A DNA stretch of 64,000 bases, from positions 496,001 to 560,000 of the forward strand of contig JADJQM010000001.1 of assembly GCA_016712715.1 (NCBI GenBank), given 5' to 3'. Positions 53,216 through 62,571 of the stretch are shown piece by piece. The position numbers and the translations under genes are program-made. The DNA is from Rhodospirillaceae bacterium (GTDB taxonomy: Bacteria; Pseudomonadota; Alphaproteobacteria; Dongiales; Dongiaceae). Positions within the stretch are counted from its first letter, which is position 1, and each line of letters opens with the position of its first letter. A model generated the notes under the pieces. The model was not told the origin of the DNA, made no database searches, and saw only the letters and a list, made by a program, of their open reading frames with translations.

Positions 53216-55530
53216 CTAACGACTGGCGATCTGCAGGCCGGTCGCCGGAGTATCGGCGGCTGGGTCAAGCACTTGCGGGATATCGAGAGGGAACATCAGG
53301 GTAATCACCGCCCCACCGCCCGGGCGATCCGCCAACGACAAACGACCACCATGATCCTCCATGATCTTCTTGACGATCGCGAGCCCAAGACCTGTACCCT
53401 TGGCACGGGTGGTGACATAGGGCTCGGTCAGACGTTCGCGGCCCTCTTTCGGCAATCCCTTGCCGTTGTCAGCAACGCTGAGCAAAAGCGCGTCCGCCTC
53501 GCGTCTTATCCATAAATGGATATGTCCCGGCGTCAAGAGTTCTTCAACATTTTGATGCCGCCCCTCATCCAACCGGCCGTCGATAGCATCCGCTGCGTTC
53601 TGCAGAAGGTTGGTGAGTGCACGGTTGAACTGGCTAGAATCGCATTGGATCGTGACGGGATTTTCAGGCAGGTCGAGCGTGTACTCAATCGCCGGATGGG
53701 CGCTTTGCTGCAGGAAGACCAGTTCCTTGGCCAGAGCCACCGGGCTTTCGAGGTTAAGCACTGGTGCTGGCATGCGGGCGAAAGCGGAGAATTCATCGAC
53801 CATGCGCCCGATGTCACCCACTTGCCGGATGATCGTGTCCGTGCAGACGGTGAACGTCTCAGGATCATCAGTAATCTGTTTGAGATATTTCCGCTTCAAC
53901 CGTTCGGCTGAAAGTTGAATCGGGGTGAGCGGATTCTTGATCTCATGGGCGATCCGTCGGGCGATATCCGACCAGGCAGCCTTTCGCTGCGCCGAGAGGA
54001 GTTCTGTCACGTCGTCAAAGGTGACGACCAGACGCATATGGTCGTCCGCCCCACTTTCGGATACGACGCGCACGTGGAACGTGCTGGTGATGGCATTGCG
54101 GCTCAGGGAAATCTGGCCATCGGCGGTGCCCGAATTGCGATGCTGCGCTTGGGCCAGCAGCTCGGCCATCTCGGGAACAAGCTCCGCCAGCGGCTGGCCG
54201 ATACCCTGGTCCAGTTCCGCCCCAGCAGGACCGACGCGGATCGATTGGCGAAGTCGACAATGCCGTTCTCGGTAACACCGATCACGCCGGCCGAAACACC
54301 GGAGAGGATCAGCCCGGTGAGGCGGCTGCGGTCATTGAGGTCCCGGTTGGCAGAAATCAACGCAGCCTGCTGGCTCTGCAATTGCGAGACCATGACATTG
54401 AAGGTGCGGCTCAGGGCAGAGAGTTCGTCATCGCGGGCGCCGACCTTGACCCTGGCCGAGAGATCGCCACCGCCGATCTTCTGTGCGGCGAGCGCCAGCC
54501 GCGACAGGGGCTTTACCAACTTGCTTGCTGAGACGATCGCATACCAGATCGCGCCCAGCAGCATGAGGAGCGCCAGGACGGCGTAGATCACGCCCACGGT
54601 AATCTGCAGCGTCGAGCGATCCCGTTCCAGATAACGATAGAGTCGCACCGCGTCTTCGTTCCCGCGTACCGCGCTCAACACGCGGTCATCGATCAGCCGC
54701 CCGGTATAAAGGTAGAGGCCCGAGACCGGATCAAGCAGCAGCAGCGCGCGCACGCGATCCCCCGTTGGCATCAGGAGGATGGCCGTCTCGCCGCGATCAG
54801 CCTTGTCAAAGGCTTCCTCAGGAATATCGAGGCTGAATTCCATCATGACGCTGAAGCTGGAACGCACCAAGACTTGCATGCGGCGGTCGATGACGATCCC
54901 CTCCGACAGCCCACGCAGGCTGAGCTGCCGGTCGAGGATGGCCTGGAAGCGATCCGGATTGCCGACATCAGCGAGACCACTGATCTGCAACTCGCTGGCA
55001 ATTGCGCTTGTGTCATCGCCAATTCGCTGTTGTGACTCGATCAAATAGGATTGGGCGACGTTAAGCGAGCTTTCGACAGCGTTCTTGATGCGGTCAGAGA
55101 ACCAGGTATTGAGGCCATAGTTGAGAAAGGCCACGGAGAAAATCGACACAACAATCGTCGGGATGACGGCAATGAGCGCGAACATCACCACCATACGGGC
55201 ATGGAGCCGAGCCCCCGCCAGACCCTTGCGCCGGCCCATCCACAACAAGACAGCGCGGCGGGCGATGATGGTAGCGAGCGCCAGGGCTACGACAAGATCG
55301 CCGGTCAACAACCAGGTTATGGTGCGGACCGGTTCCTCGGTGTCCCAGACGTCGGTCAGGGCGAGATAGGTCAGGAGGCCAAGGCCAGCCCCCAGGAGCA
55401 TCAGGCAGATGGCGAAGATTCGCTCAAAGCCGATATCGGCCGACCAGCGGCGCAATGTCTTCGTCAGCGGGGCCTTGGCGGCGCGCTTGCCCAGGGCGGG
55501 CATATCCTGCCTGACATCTTCCCCGGCCAC
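53216..55530 (-). CDS. ntrY: Sensor histidine kinase NtrY, one frameshift
   Basis: About 771 residues. There are several membrane segments (FAICLMLLGAGLGLLTYLAL; LLTGDLVVALALATIIA; VMFALIAVIPTIVVSIFSVA), a periplasmic sensor region, then HAMP (KLVKPLSRLALAAQKIGGGD), PAS, HisKA (AWSDIARRIAHEIKNPLTPI) and HATPase (LTNLLQNAADAIDGRLDEG; GTGLGLAIVKKIMEDHGG). A G run one base short near 54,222 separates NRSASVLLG from ELDQG. The GTG at 55,530 follows GGAGG; an ATG at 55,503 is the alternative. Partner of NtrX, 17 bases downstream. Confidence 0.92.
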
Positions 55531-55533
55531 GAT

Positions 55534-56976
55534 CTAGCGGCCTCCGCGCGTCGGTTGCAGCTCCAGTTCCTTGAGTTTCTTGCGGAGCGTGTTGCGGTTG
55601 AGGCCAAGAAGGTCGGCTGCCCGAATCTGATTTCCGCGGGTCGCTTCCATTGAGATGGAGAGCAGCGGCCGTTCGATTTCATGCAAGATGCGGTCATAGA
55701 GGCCGCGCGCCGGCAGAGCCCCTTCATGGGCATCAAAGTAAGCACGAAGGTGCCGTTCAACCGACTGGCCCAGAGTCTCATCACTGGCGCGGGCGCCGAC
55801 ATTTGCCGCCTGCTCCTGTGCCTTCAACTGTTCCGTCACGATTCTGGCATCGATCGCCGGTTCGCTGTAGAGCACGGCAATGCGACGCATGAGGTTTTCA
55901 AGCTCTCGCACATTGCCTGGCCAGCGGTGACGCTTGAGCAGAGTCTGTGCCTCCGGGTCCAGTGTCTTGAGAGCAAGACCCTCGCTCGCAATCAGTTCGA
56001 GGAAGTGACGTGCCAGATCAGGGATATCTTCCACCCGGTCGCGCAAAGGCGGCAAGGTGATTGGCACCACATTAAGGCGATAATAGAGATCCTCGCGGAA
56101 CCTGCCTTGTTGAATAAGCTGGCGGAGATCGCGGTGGGTCGCTGCGACGATTCGGACATCGGCACGGATGGGCGTGCGGCCACCGACGGGCGTGAACTCG
56201 CCGGATTGCAATACACGCAGCAATCGGGTCTGTGCCTCCAGCGGCATGTCGCCGATTTCGTCGAGGAACAGGGTACCGCCGGAGGCAGCCTCGAACTTGC
56301 CGATGCCACGCTGGACGGCCCCAGTGAAAGCACCCTTTTCATGTCCGAAAAGCTCGCTTTCGATGAGCTCGCGCGGGATCGCCGCCATGTTGACAGCAAT
56401 GAATGGCCGCTCGCGGCGGCGACCGAAATCATGCAGCGCACGGGCCACCAACTCCTTGCCGGTGCCAGATTCGCCGTGGATGAGCGCCGTCATGTCGGTG
56501 CCGACAAGACGGGCCACGACACGATAGATTTCCTGCATCGCCGTGGAACGGCCGATGATCGGCAGCTTCTCTTCGGTGACCGCTGTTCGCGGCGGAACCG
56601 CAGCGCCGTCGCGAGGACGCGTCAGGGCGCGCTCGACAGCCGCGGTAAGCGCGCTGAGGTCGAAGGGCTTGTGCAGATATTCAAAGGCGCCCCGCTCCGT
56701 CGCCTTGATGGCGGTCAGGATGGTGTTCTGGGCGCTCATGACGATAATCGGAATGTCGGGACGTTCCGCCTTGATCCGCGGCACGAGATCGAGACCGTCG
56801 CCATCGGGCATCATGACGTCGGTCACGATGACGTCACCTTCCCCGCCCTTGACCCACTGCCACAGGGTGGCCGCATTGGCGGCGGTCTTGACCAGATGAC
56901 CACGTTCGGCGAGCGCCTGGCTCAGCACCATGCGAATGGCGCGGTCGTCATCGGCGATGAGGACGGTTTTGCTCAT
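55534..56976 (-). CDS. ntrC: Nitrogen regulation response regulator NtrC
   Basis: A 480-residue sigma-54 activator. The receiver (VLIADDDRAIRMVLSQALAE; phosphoacceptor Asp in DVIVTDVMMPDGDG) is followed by the AAA+ domain with Walker A IHGESGTGKELVARAL, an intact ESELFGHEKGAFTGA loop and GGTLFLDEIGDMP. The C-terminal Fis helix-turn-helix is RAADLLGLNRNTLRKKLKEL. It is four bases after ntrB. NtrC-like sites stand in front of glnB at 4,814-4,871. Confidence 0.97.
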   Translation of the reverse strand: MSKTVLIADDDRAIRMVLSQALAERGHLVKTAANAATLWQWVKGGEGDVIVTDVMMPDGDGLDLVPRIKAERPDIPIIVMSAQNTILTAIKATERGAFEYLHKPFDLSALTAAVERALTRPRDGAAVPPRTAVTEEKLPIIGRSTAMQEIYRVVARLVGTDMTALIHGESGTGKELVARALHDFGRRRERPFIAVNMAAIPRELIESELFGHEKGAFTGAVQRGIGKFEAASGGTLFLDEIGDMPLEAQTRLLRVLQSGEFTPVGGRTPIRADVRIVAATHRDLRQLIQQGRFREDLYYRLNVVPITLPPLRDRVEDIPDLARHFLELIASEGLALKTLDPEAQTLLKRHRWPGNVRELENLMRRIAVLYSEPAIDARIVTEQLKAQEQAANVGARASDETLGQSVERHLRAYFDAHEGALPARGLYDRILHEIERPLLSISMEATRGNQIRAADLLGLNRNTLRKKLKELELQPTRGGR

Positions 56977-56980
56977 TTTC

Positions 56981-58141
56981 TTATTGTTCTCCACGCGCGT
57001 CCGCGATCGGCAGGATGACCGAGAAAGTCGTGCGGCCTGGTTGACTGTCGCAATCGATCAAGCCGCCATGATCGGTCACGATTTTGGCGACGAGGGCCAA
57101 GCCGAGGCCTTTGCCACCGGCCTTGCCGCTGACGAAGGGTTCGAAAAGCTGCGCCTTGAGGGCATCGGGCACACCGGCACCATTGTCCTGCACAGTGATG
57201 ACCAGTCCCAAGCGACGTCGTGAGGCGGCGCCGGGTTCGCTCACCGACAGGCCGGGGCGATAGCGCGTGTTGAGAACAATGATGCCACCAGTCGCCGGCA
57301 CGGCCTCAGCCGCATTCTTGAAGAGATTTAGGAAGACCTGGATCAGTTGATCGCGGTTACCGAGTACCGGCGGCAGCGAGGGGTCATACTCTTCGCGGAA
57401 GGCCACGGTGCGACCGAAGCCGGCCTGCGCCAGACGCCGCACATGTTCCAGCACTTCGTGAATATTGACCGGCTGCATCTGGGTCGGCCGTGAATCGGTA
57501 AAGACCTCAAGGCCGTTCACCATACCGACGATGCGATCCGTTTCCTCGCAGATCAGTTGGGTCAACTGACGATCACTGGCAGAGACCTTGGATTCCAGCA
57601 ATTGCGCTGCGCCCCGGATTCCAGAGAGCGGATTCTTCACCTCGTGCGCCAGCATCGCGGCGATAGCCTTGGCCGAGCGCACAGCGTCACGGCTGACTGC
57701 CTGTTGCGCCAGACGCCACTCGAGGCCGCGGTCCTGCAGCAACAAGGCGACGTGACCGACGGGATTGCTCAAGGTCGCAACATCGACCGCGGCATGCTCG
57801 ATGGTAAGGCGCGGACCGGACAACGACATATCGGATTCACCCACGGCACTGGCGCCGCCACGCGCGGCGTCGATCAGCGCAAAGAGCGGTGAATCGGCCG
57901 CAATATGTTCATTGAGGGGCTTCGAGACCAATTGCGAGCGGCTGAGGCCGAGAAGAGATTCCGCCGCGGCATTAACGCTCACCACATGATTGTCGGCATC
58001 AAGCGCCAGGATCGCCAGCGGCAGGGCTTCGAGCAAGGCCAGGGCGTCGGGCAAAGCGGAAAGACTGCGTGCGGCAGGACCCACCGGCAATTGGCTTGGC
58101 GCCAGTTTAGGGATCGCCACGGCTGGCAAGGCGCGGTTCAT
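56981..58141 (-). CDS. ntrB: Nitrogen sensor histidine kinase NtrB
   Basis: A 386-residue soluble kinase/phosphatase. It has a PAS domain (PLAILALDADNHVVSVNAAA), a HisKA box (AAMLAHEVKNPLSGIRGAAQ) and an HATPase (VFLNLFKNAAEAVPATGGI; GKGLGLALVAKIVTDHGG). It controls NtrC phosphorylation in response to PII (GlnB). Its start overlaps dusB by ATGA, as in the classical nifR3-ntrB-ntrC arrangement. Confidence 0.96.
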   Translation of the reverse strand: MNRALPAVAIPKLAPSQLPVGPAARSLSALPDALALLEALPLAILALDADNHVVSVNAAAESLLGLSRSQLVSKPLNEHIAADSPLFALIDAARGGASAVGESDMSLSGPRLTIEHAAVDVATLSNPVGHVALLLQDRGLEWRLAQQAVSRDAVRSAKAIAAMLAHEVKNPLSGIRGAAQLLESKVSASDRQLTQLICEETDRIVGMVNGLEVFTDSRPTQMQPVNIHEVLEHVRRLAQAGFGRTVAFREEYDPSLPPVLGNRDQLIQVFLNLFKNAAEAVPATGGIIVLNTRYRPGLSVSEPGAASRRRLGLVITVQDNGAGVPDALKAQLFEPFVSGKAGGKGLGLALVAKIVTDHGGLIDCDSQPGRTTFSVILPIADARGEQ

Positions 58142-59124
58142 GCGGCCTGCCGGTCCAGTTGCGGCTCGTAGAATTCGCGGATCGCGGCTTTGGCGCCTTC
58201 CGGCGTCTCAAGCGAATTGATGCGCACGCGAAACTCGGCGGAGCCGGCAAGGCCCTTCGAGTACCACGCGACATGCTTGCGGGCGATCTTGAGACCGGTG
58301 TCGGTCCCGTAATGCTCCAGCATCGCCTCATAATGCGACATCAGCAGTTGATATTGCCGCCAGAGAGGTGGGTCGCCAAGCCGCTCGCCGGTCTTGAGGT
58401 ACTGGATCACCTGATTGGGGAACCAGGGCCGGCCATAGGCGCCTCGGCCGATCATGACCCCATCGGCACCGCTGAGGTCGAGCGCCTCCTTGGCCTTGTC
58501 GATGGTGGTAATGTCACCGTTGACGATGACGGGGACAGAAACCGCTTCCTTGACCTTGCGCACGAAAGCCCAATCGGCCTCGCCGCTATAGAGCTGCGCG
58601 CGGGTGCGGCCGTGGATGGTAATCATCCTGATGCCGCTGTTCTCGGCGATCCTCGCAAGGTTCGGCGCGTTGAGATTGGTCGAATCCCAGCCCATGCGCA
58701 TCTTCAACGTCACCGGCAGATCGACGGCATTGACCGTGCCTTCCAGAATCCTGCCGGCATGGACCTCGTCACGCATCAGGGCGGAACCGGCATGGCCGTT
58801 GACCACCTTCTTAACTGGGCAGCCGAAGTTGATATCGATGAGGGCGGCGCCGCGATCGGCGTTGAGCTTGGCGGCTTCGCCCATCACCTTGGGTTCGCAG
58901 CCGGCGAGCTGCACCGACATCGGTGCTTCCTCGGCGCAGTTGGTGATCATCTTCATCGTCTGGCGGGTCTGACGGATCATGGCCTCGCTGGCGATCATCT
59001 CGGAGACGACCAGCCCTGCCCCCTCCTGCTTCACCAGACGGCGGAAGGGCATGTCGGTGACACCCGACATGGGGGCCAGGATGACGGGGTCCTCAATGGT
59101 GATGGGGCCGATCTGAATGCTCAT
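58138..59124 (-). CDS. dusB: tRNA-dihydrouridine synthase B (NifR3)
   Basis: A 328-residue flavoenzyme that reduces uridine in the tRNA D-loop. It shows the FMN TIM barrel with LAPMSGVTDMPFRRLVKQEG, DINFGCPVKKVVNGHAGSAL (catalytic cysteine in the GCP motif), TIHGRTRAQLYSGEADW and MIGRGAYGRPWFPNQVIQYL. It is the first gene of the long leftward ntr run. Confidence 0.96.
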   Translation of the reverse strand: MSIQIGPITIEDPVILAPMSGVTDMPFRRLVKQEGAGLVVSEMIASEAMIRQTRQTMKMITNCAEEAPMSVQLAGCEPKVMGEAAKLNADRGAALIDINFGCPVKKVVNGHAGSALMRDEVHAGRILEGTVNAVDLPVTLKMRMGWDSTNLNAPNLARIAENSGIRMITIHGRTRAQLYSGEADWAFVRKVKEAVSVPVIVNGDITTIDKAKEALDLSGADGVMIGRGAYGRPWFPNQVIQYLKTGERLGDPPLWRQYQLLMSHYEAMLEHYGTDTGLKIARKHVAWYSKGLAGSAEFRVRINSLETPEGAKAAIREFYEPQLDRQAA

Positions 59125-59146
59125 TTTTCGGGCAGCCGTGTCTATT

Positions 59147-59191
59147 GCCTAAATCTTAGGCGATTTCTAACGCTATCTGTCGGAATTGCAA
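59147..59191 (-). promoter_or_regulatory. Possible promoter and operator of the dusB-ntr operon
   Basis: On the minus strand TTGCAA (59,191-59,186) and TAGAAA (59,169-59,164) are spaced 16 bases. A perfect inverted repeat GCCTAA-ATC-TTAGGC (59,147-59,161) lies at the predicted start of transcription, where a repressor could act. Both boxes are imperfect. Confidence 0.35.
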
Positions 59192-59217
59192 TAGAAAAGG
59201 CGATTCAATGGAGAGAA

Positions 59218-60015
59218 TCAGCCAAGCAACACATCGTTGACGAATTTCACGCCGGGGTAGCCCAGAGTCAGCAGGAGATATCCGGCAAGAACCCAGCGGG
59301 CGGCGCGACGCCCACGGATACCAGTGGCCCGATGCATCACCAGCAGGGCTACCAGAACCACAAAGGCGAGCAATGATAACAATACTTTATGGGACAAGTT
59401 CGGTAGCGCGCCCGTTTCCATGAACGTGTTGGCGAAGCCACTGGCCAGGGCTGCCGCCATGAATACAGCCGCCCAGAGCAGCAATTTGATCTGCAGATCC
59501 TCGGCGACCAGCAAGGGCGGCAGCGCCAGTTCGGCCCAGCCCGTGCGGCGGCGTTTCAGCGCCCGTTCTTGCACCAGGACGGCAAGGCCGGCGATCGCGC
59601 CGAGGGTCAGGATCCCATAGCTGCAGACCGCGAGCAGGACATGGGCCCGGAACCAGACCTCGGAGGCGACGGCCGGGGCCGCTTCCTCGAACGAGGCAAA
59701 GAGCAGAGCCAGAAGGGCAAAAGCAACGAGATATGGCAGCAATAAAGCTGCCAGCCTGAAGGCTTCGGCATTCACCAGGTTGAGCACGGCGAATGCCAGC
59801 AGCGAAATGGCGCAGCTGGCCCAGAGATTGGCGCTGAAACCGGCCTGCCAGCCACCAGCCAGCGACTGGCCGAATACGCCGAAACTGCCGGCGATGGCGG
59901 CGACAAGGAATAGCCAGAACAGGGCGTTGCGCTGAAGCCGCGCGGTAACCGCGAGGACGGCCAGGGGAAGCAGGGTGAGGAGGCCAGCGAATTGCAGATG
60001 GAGGGAGCTCGACAT
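59218..60015 (-). CDS. CcsA/YpjD-like cytochrome c assembly family membrane protein
   Basis: About 265 residues with eight hydrophobic helices. The family signature is in the middle (VWFRAHVLLAVCSYGILTLG) with a second histidine in ALPNLSHKVLLSLLAFVV; these are haem-handling positions in CcsA-like proteins. The start is uncertain: ATG at 60,015 (MSSSLHLQFAG) or 60,024. No other cytochrome c assembly genes are present, so it is more like YpjD, whose role is unclear. Confidence 0.85.
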   Translation of the reverse strand: MSSSLHLQFAGLLTLLPLAVLAVTARLQRNALFWLFLVAAIAGSFGVFGQSLAGGWQAGFSANLWASCAISLLAFAVLNLVNAEAFRLAALLLPYLVAFALLALLFASFEEAAPAVASEVWFRAHVLLAVCSYGILTLGAIAGLAVLVQERALKRRRTGWAELALPPLLVAEDLQIKLLLWAAVFMAAALASGFANTFMETGALPNLSHKVLLSLLAFVVLVALLVMHRATGIRGRRAARWVLAGYLLLTLGYPGVKFVNDVLLG

Positions 60016-60079
60016 GGCGCGCATTATGGTGGGGCCACGCCCCCTTGGCAAACCAGATTGGATGGCCTAGAGAGCGAAC

Positions 60080-61291
60080 ATGTCAGAAAGTTCATTCCCC
60101 CAATATCCAAAGGTCATCGCCCCAAAGGTCATCGCCCTGGTCGTCGCGGCCGGCAGCGGCAGCCGCATGGGCAAGGACCTGCCCAAGCAGTATTTACCCC
60201 TGGGCGGCAGGACGGTGCTGCGCCATTGCCTGCAGACATTCAGTCGGCATCCGCGCATCAGCGGTGTGCGTGTCGTCATCAATGACAGCCTGCGAGACCT
60301 CTATGACAATGCGGTCGCCGGCCTCGAACTGATGATGCCCGTCGCGGGCGGTCAGCGGCGCCAGGATTCGGTGCGGCTGGGGTTGGAAAGCCTGGCCACG
60401 GAGAAGCCGGACCTGGTGCTGATCCACGATGCGGCGCGGCCGTTCATCGATGCCGAGACGATCGATCGCACAATCGAGACGCTTGGCCAGCACGACGGTG
60501 CACTGGTCGCAGTTCCGGTGGTCGATACCCTGAAACGGGGTGTTGATGATCATGGCGTCACCTTCAGCGGCGCCACGGTGGACCGCACAGGATTGTGGCG
60601 TGCGCAAACGCCGCAGGGCTTTCACTTCCAGAAGCTGCTGCTGGCGCACCGACAGGCAGCAAGCGGCCCGGAGATGACCGACGATGCCGCGGTGGCGGAA
60701 GCTGCTGGCCTCAAGGTTGCGCTGGTCATGGGCCATGAGAGCAATTTCAAGATAACGGCTCCGGCCGATCTGGAACGCGCGGAGCGAATGATGAGCCAGC
60801 AGATGGAATACCGGACCGGCAACGGTTTCGACGTGCACCGCCTCATTGCCGGCGACGGTGTCATCATGTGTGGGGTCACCATTCCCTACCACCAGAAGCT
60901 GGAAGGCCATTCCGATGCCGATGTGGGCATGCATGCGCTGACCGACGCCATCCTGGGCGCTATCGGCGCCGGTGATATCGGGCAGCATTTTCCGCCCAGC
61001 GATCCACAATGGCGCGGTGCTGCGTCCTGGAAGTTCCTGGCGCATGCGGCCAAGCTGGTCGCTGATAAAGGCGGGCGCATCGCCCATTGCGATATCACGC
61101 TGATCTGCGAGCAGCCCAAGGTCGGACCGCATCGCACCGCCATGTCCGCGAAGCTTGCGGAGATCCTCGGCCTCACCGTCGACCGGGTCAGCGTCAAGGC
61201 GACAACCACCGAGAAACTTGGCTTTACTGGCCGCGGCGAAGGCATCGCCGCCCAGGCAACGGCGACAATCGCCCTGCCCTTTTCAGTATGA
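60080..61291 (+). CDS. ispDF: Bifunctional 2-C-methyl-D-erythritol 4-phosphate cytidylyltransferase / 2,4-cyclodiphosphate synthase
   Basis: A 403-residue fusion catalysing two steps of the MEP isoprenoid pathway. IspD (about 1-235) shows ALVVAAGSGSRMGKDLPKQY, VLIHDAARPFI and RAQTPQGFHF. IspF (about 245-403) shows GFDVHRLIAGDG with metal Asp/His, EGHSDADVGMHALTDAILG and TTTEKLGFTGRGEGIAAQA. Near the start a 15-base unit is duplicated in frame (PKVIAPKVIA). Confidence 0.97.
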   Translation: MSESSFPQYPKVIAPKVIALVVAAGSGSRMGKDLPKQYLPLGGRTVLRHCLQTFSRHPRISGVRVVINDSLRDLYDNAVAGLELMMPVAGGQRRQDSVRLGLESLATEKPDLVLIHDAARPFIDAETIDRTIETLGQHDGALVAVPVVDTLKRGVDDHGVTFSGATVDRTGLWRAQTPQGFHFQKLLLAHRQAASGPEMTDDAAVAEAAGLKVALVMGHESNFKITAPADLERAERMMSQQMEYRTGNGFDVHRLIAGDGVIMCGVTIPYHQKLEGHSDADVGMHALTDAILGAIGAGDIGQHFPPSDPQWRGAASWKFLAHAAKLVADKGGRIAHCDITLICEQPKVGPHRTAMSAKLAEILGLTVDRVSVKATTTEKLGFTGRGEGIAAQATATIALPFSV

Positions 61292-61300
61292 GGTAGCGCG

Positions 61301-61774
61301 ATGGACGTTGCCGGCCTGCTCGACCTCTATCGCGACAAGGGCCTGAAGATCGCCACGGCGGAGAGCTGCACCGGAGGCTTGGTGGCGGCAAGACTCACTG
61401 CGGTTGCCGGCTCGTCGGACGTGTTCGAACGCGGCTGGGTCACCTATTCCAACCAGGCCAAGAGCGAAAGTCTCGGCGTGGCGCCTGAACTCATCGCCGA
61501 CAAGGGCGCGGTCAGCGCAGAAGTGGCTGAGGCGATGGCGCGCGGTGCCCTGCGCCGCGCCCAGGCCGATGTCGCGGTTTCCATCACCGGTATCGCCGGG
61601 CCAGGCGGCGGATCGGAGGAGAAGCCGGTCGGGCTGGTATTCATCGGCCTAGCCCGCAAGGATGGCTGGTCGCAGGTCGAACGCTGCGTTTTTCCCGGCA
61701 ACCGCGACAGCGTGCGGGCGCATTCGGTGTCCCGCGCCCTCGCACATCTCGCGACCGCCATCACCGAGCCTTGA
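61301..61774 (+). CDS. pncC: CinA-family nicotinamide-nucleotide amidohydrolase
   Basis: A 157-residue protein equal to the C-terminal domain of CinA, which converts NMN to nicotinate mononucleotide. Signatures are KIATAESCTGGLVAARLTAV (nucleophile serine), GWVTYSNQAKSESLGV and AVSITGIAGPGGGSEEKPVG. It starts nine bases after ispDF and its stop overlaps the next TTG start. Confidence 0.93.
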   Translation: MDVAGLLDLYRDKGLKIATAESCTGGLVAARLTAVAGSSDVFERGWVTYSNQAKSESLGVAPELIADKGAVSAEVAEAMARGALRRAQADVAVSITGIAGPGGGSEEKPVGLVFIGLARKDGWSQVERCVFPGNRDSVRAHSVSRALAHLATAITEP

Positions 61775-62571
61775 CGCGTCTCCTCGGCATTGATTTCAGC
61801 GGGGCACAGGATGCCGGCCGCAAGATCTGGGTGGCGGAAGCACGACGCAATGATGGGCCGCTGACGATCGATCAATGCCGGCCGGCCAGCGAGTTGCCAG
61901 GCGGCAGCCGGCGGCCGGATTTCGCCATCGCCGCCCTCGCCCGCCACATCATCGTGGAACAGGGTACGATCGCCGGCTGCGATTTTCCGTTCAGCCTGCC
62001 GCTGGATCTCGTCAAGGCGAAGGATTGGCGCAGCTTTGCACTGGGTTTCCGGCAGCGCTTTGTCGATCCGCTGAGCTTCCATGATCTTTGTCATCAGGAA
62101 ACAGGTGGGGTCGAAACCAAGCGCCGCACGGATCGCGAAGACCGGACGCCGTTCAATTCCTTCAACCTGCGCCTATACCGGCAGACCTGGTGGGGCATCG
62201 GCCATCTGCTGGCGCCCTTGGTGAAGGCAGATGCGGCGACAATCTGGCCGCAGATGGATAAGCGGGCCGGCAAACCCGTCGTGGTCGAAGTCTGCGCTGC
62301 CTGCAGCCTCATCCGGCTCGATTGCTACCCGTCCTATAAAGGCCGCCTGCCGGCGCATCGCAAGGCGCGCCGGCAGATTCTCGACCTGCTGATTGCGCGA
62401 GATTATCTTGCGCCGCCCAAGCGCGCCCTGCGTCACCTGCTGCTCGACAATCAAGGTGGCGATGCGCTGGATGCAGTCATCGGTGCCATCGCGGTGAACC
62501 GATCCGATTTCAACCAGAAGCGCGACCGCGTCGACCGTCTGGAAGGCCGGGTATTCTACGATCTGGGCTAG
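61771..62571 (+). CDS. DUF429 family protein
   Basis: A 266-residue protein with the RNase-H-like DUF429 pattern: an N-terminal LLGIDFSGAQDAGRKIWVAE (conserved Asp), AGCDFPFSLP, VVEVCAACSLIRLDCYPSYK and a late acidic cluster DNQGGDALDAVIGAIAV. It starts at TTG overlapping the pncC stop (TTGA), an unusual but well-supported start. Probably a predicted nuclease; no demonstrated function. Confidence 0.85.
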   Translation: MTRLLGIDFSGAQDAGRKIWVAEARRNDGPLTIDQCRPASELPGGSRRPDFAIAALARHIIVEQGTIAGCDFPFSLPLDLVKAKDWRSFALGFRQRFVDPLSFHDLCHQETGGVETKRRTDREDRTPFNSFNLRLYRQTWWGIGHLLAPLVKADAATIWPQMDKRAGKPVVVEVCAACSLIRLDCYPSYKGRLPAHRKARRQILDLLIARDYLAPPKRALRHLLLDNQGGDALDAVIGAIAVNRSDFNQKRDRVDRLEGRVFYDLG

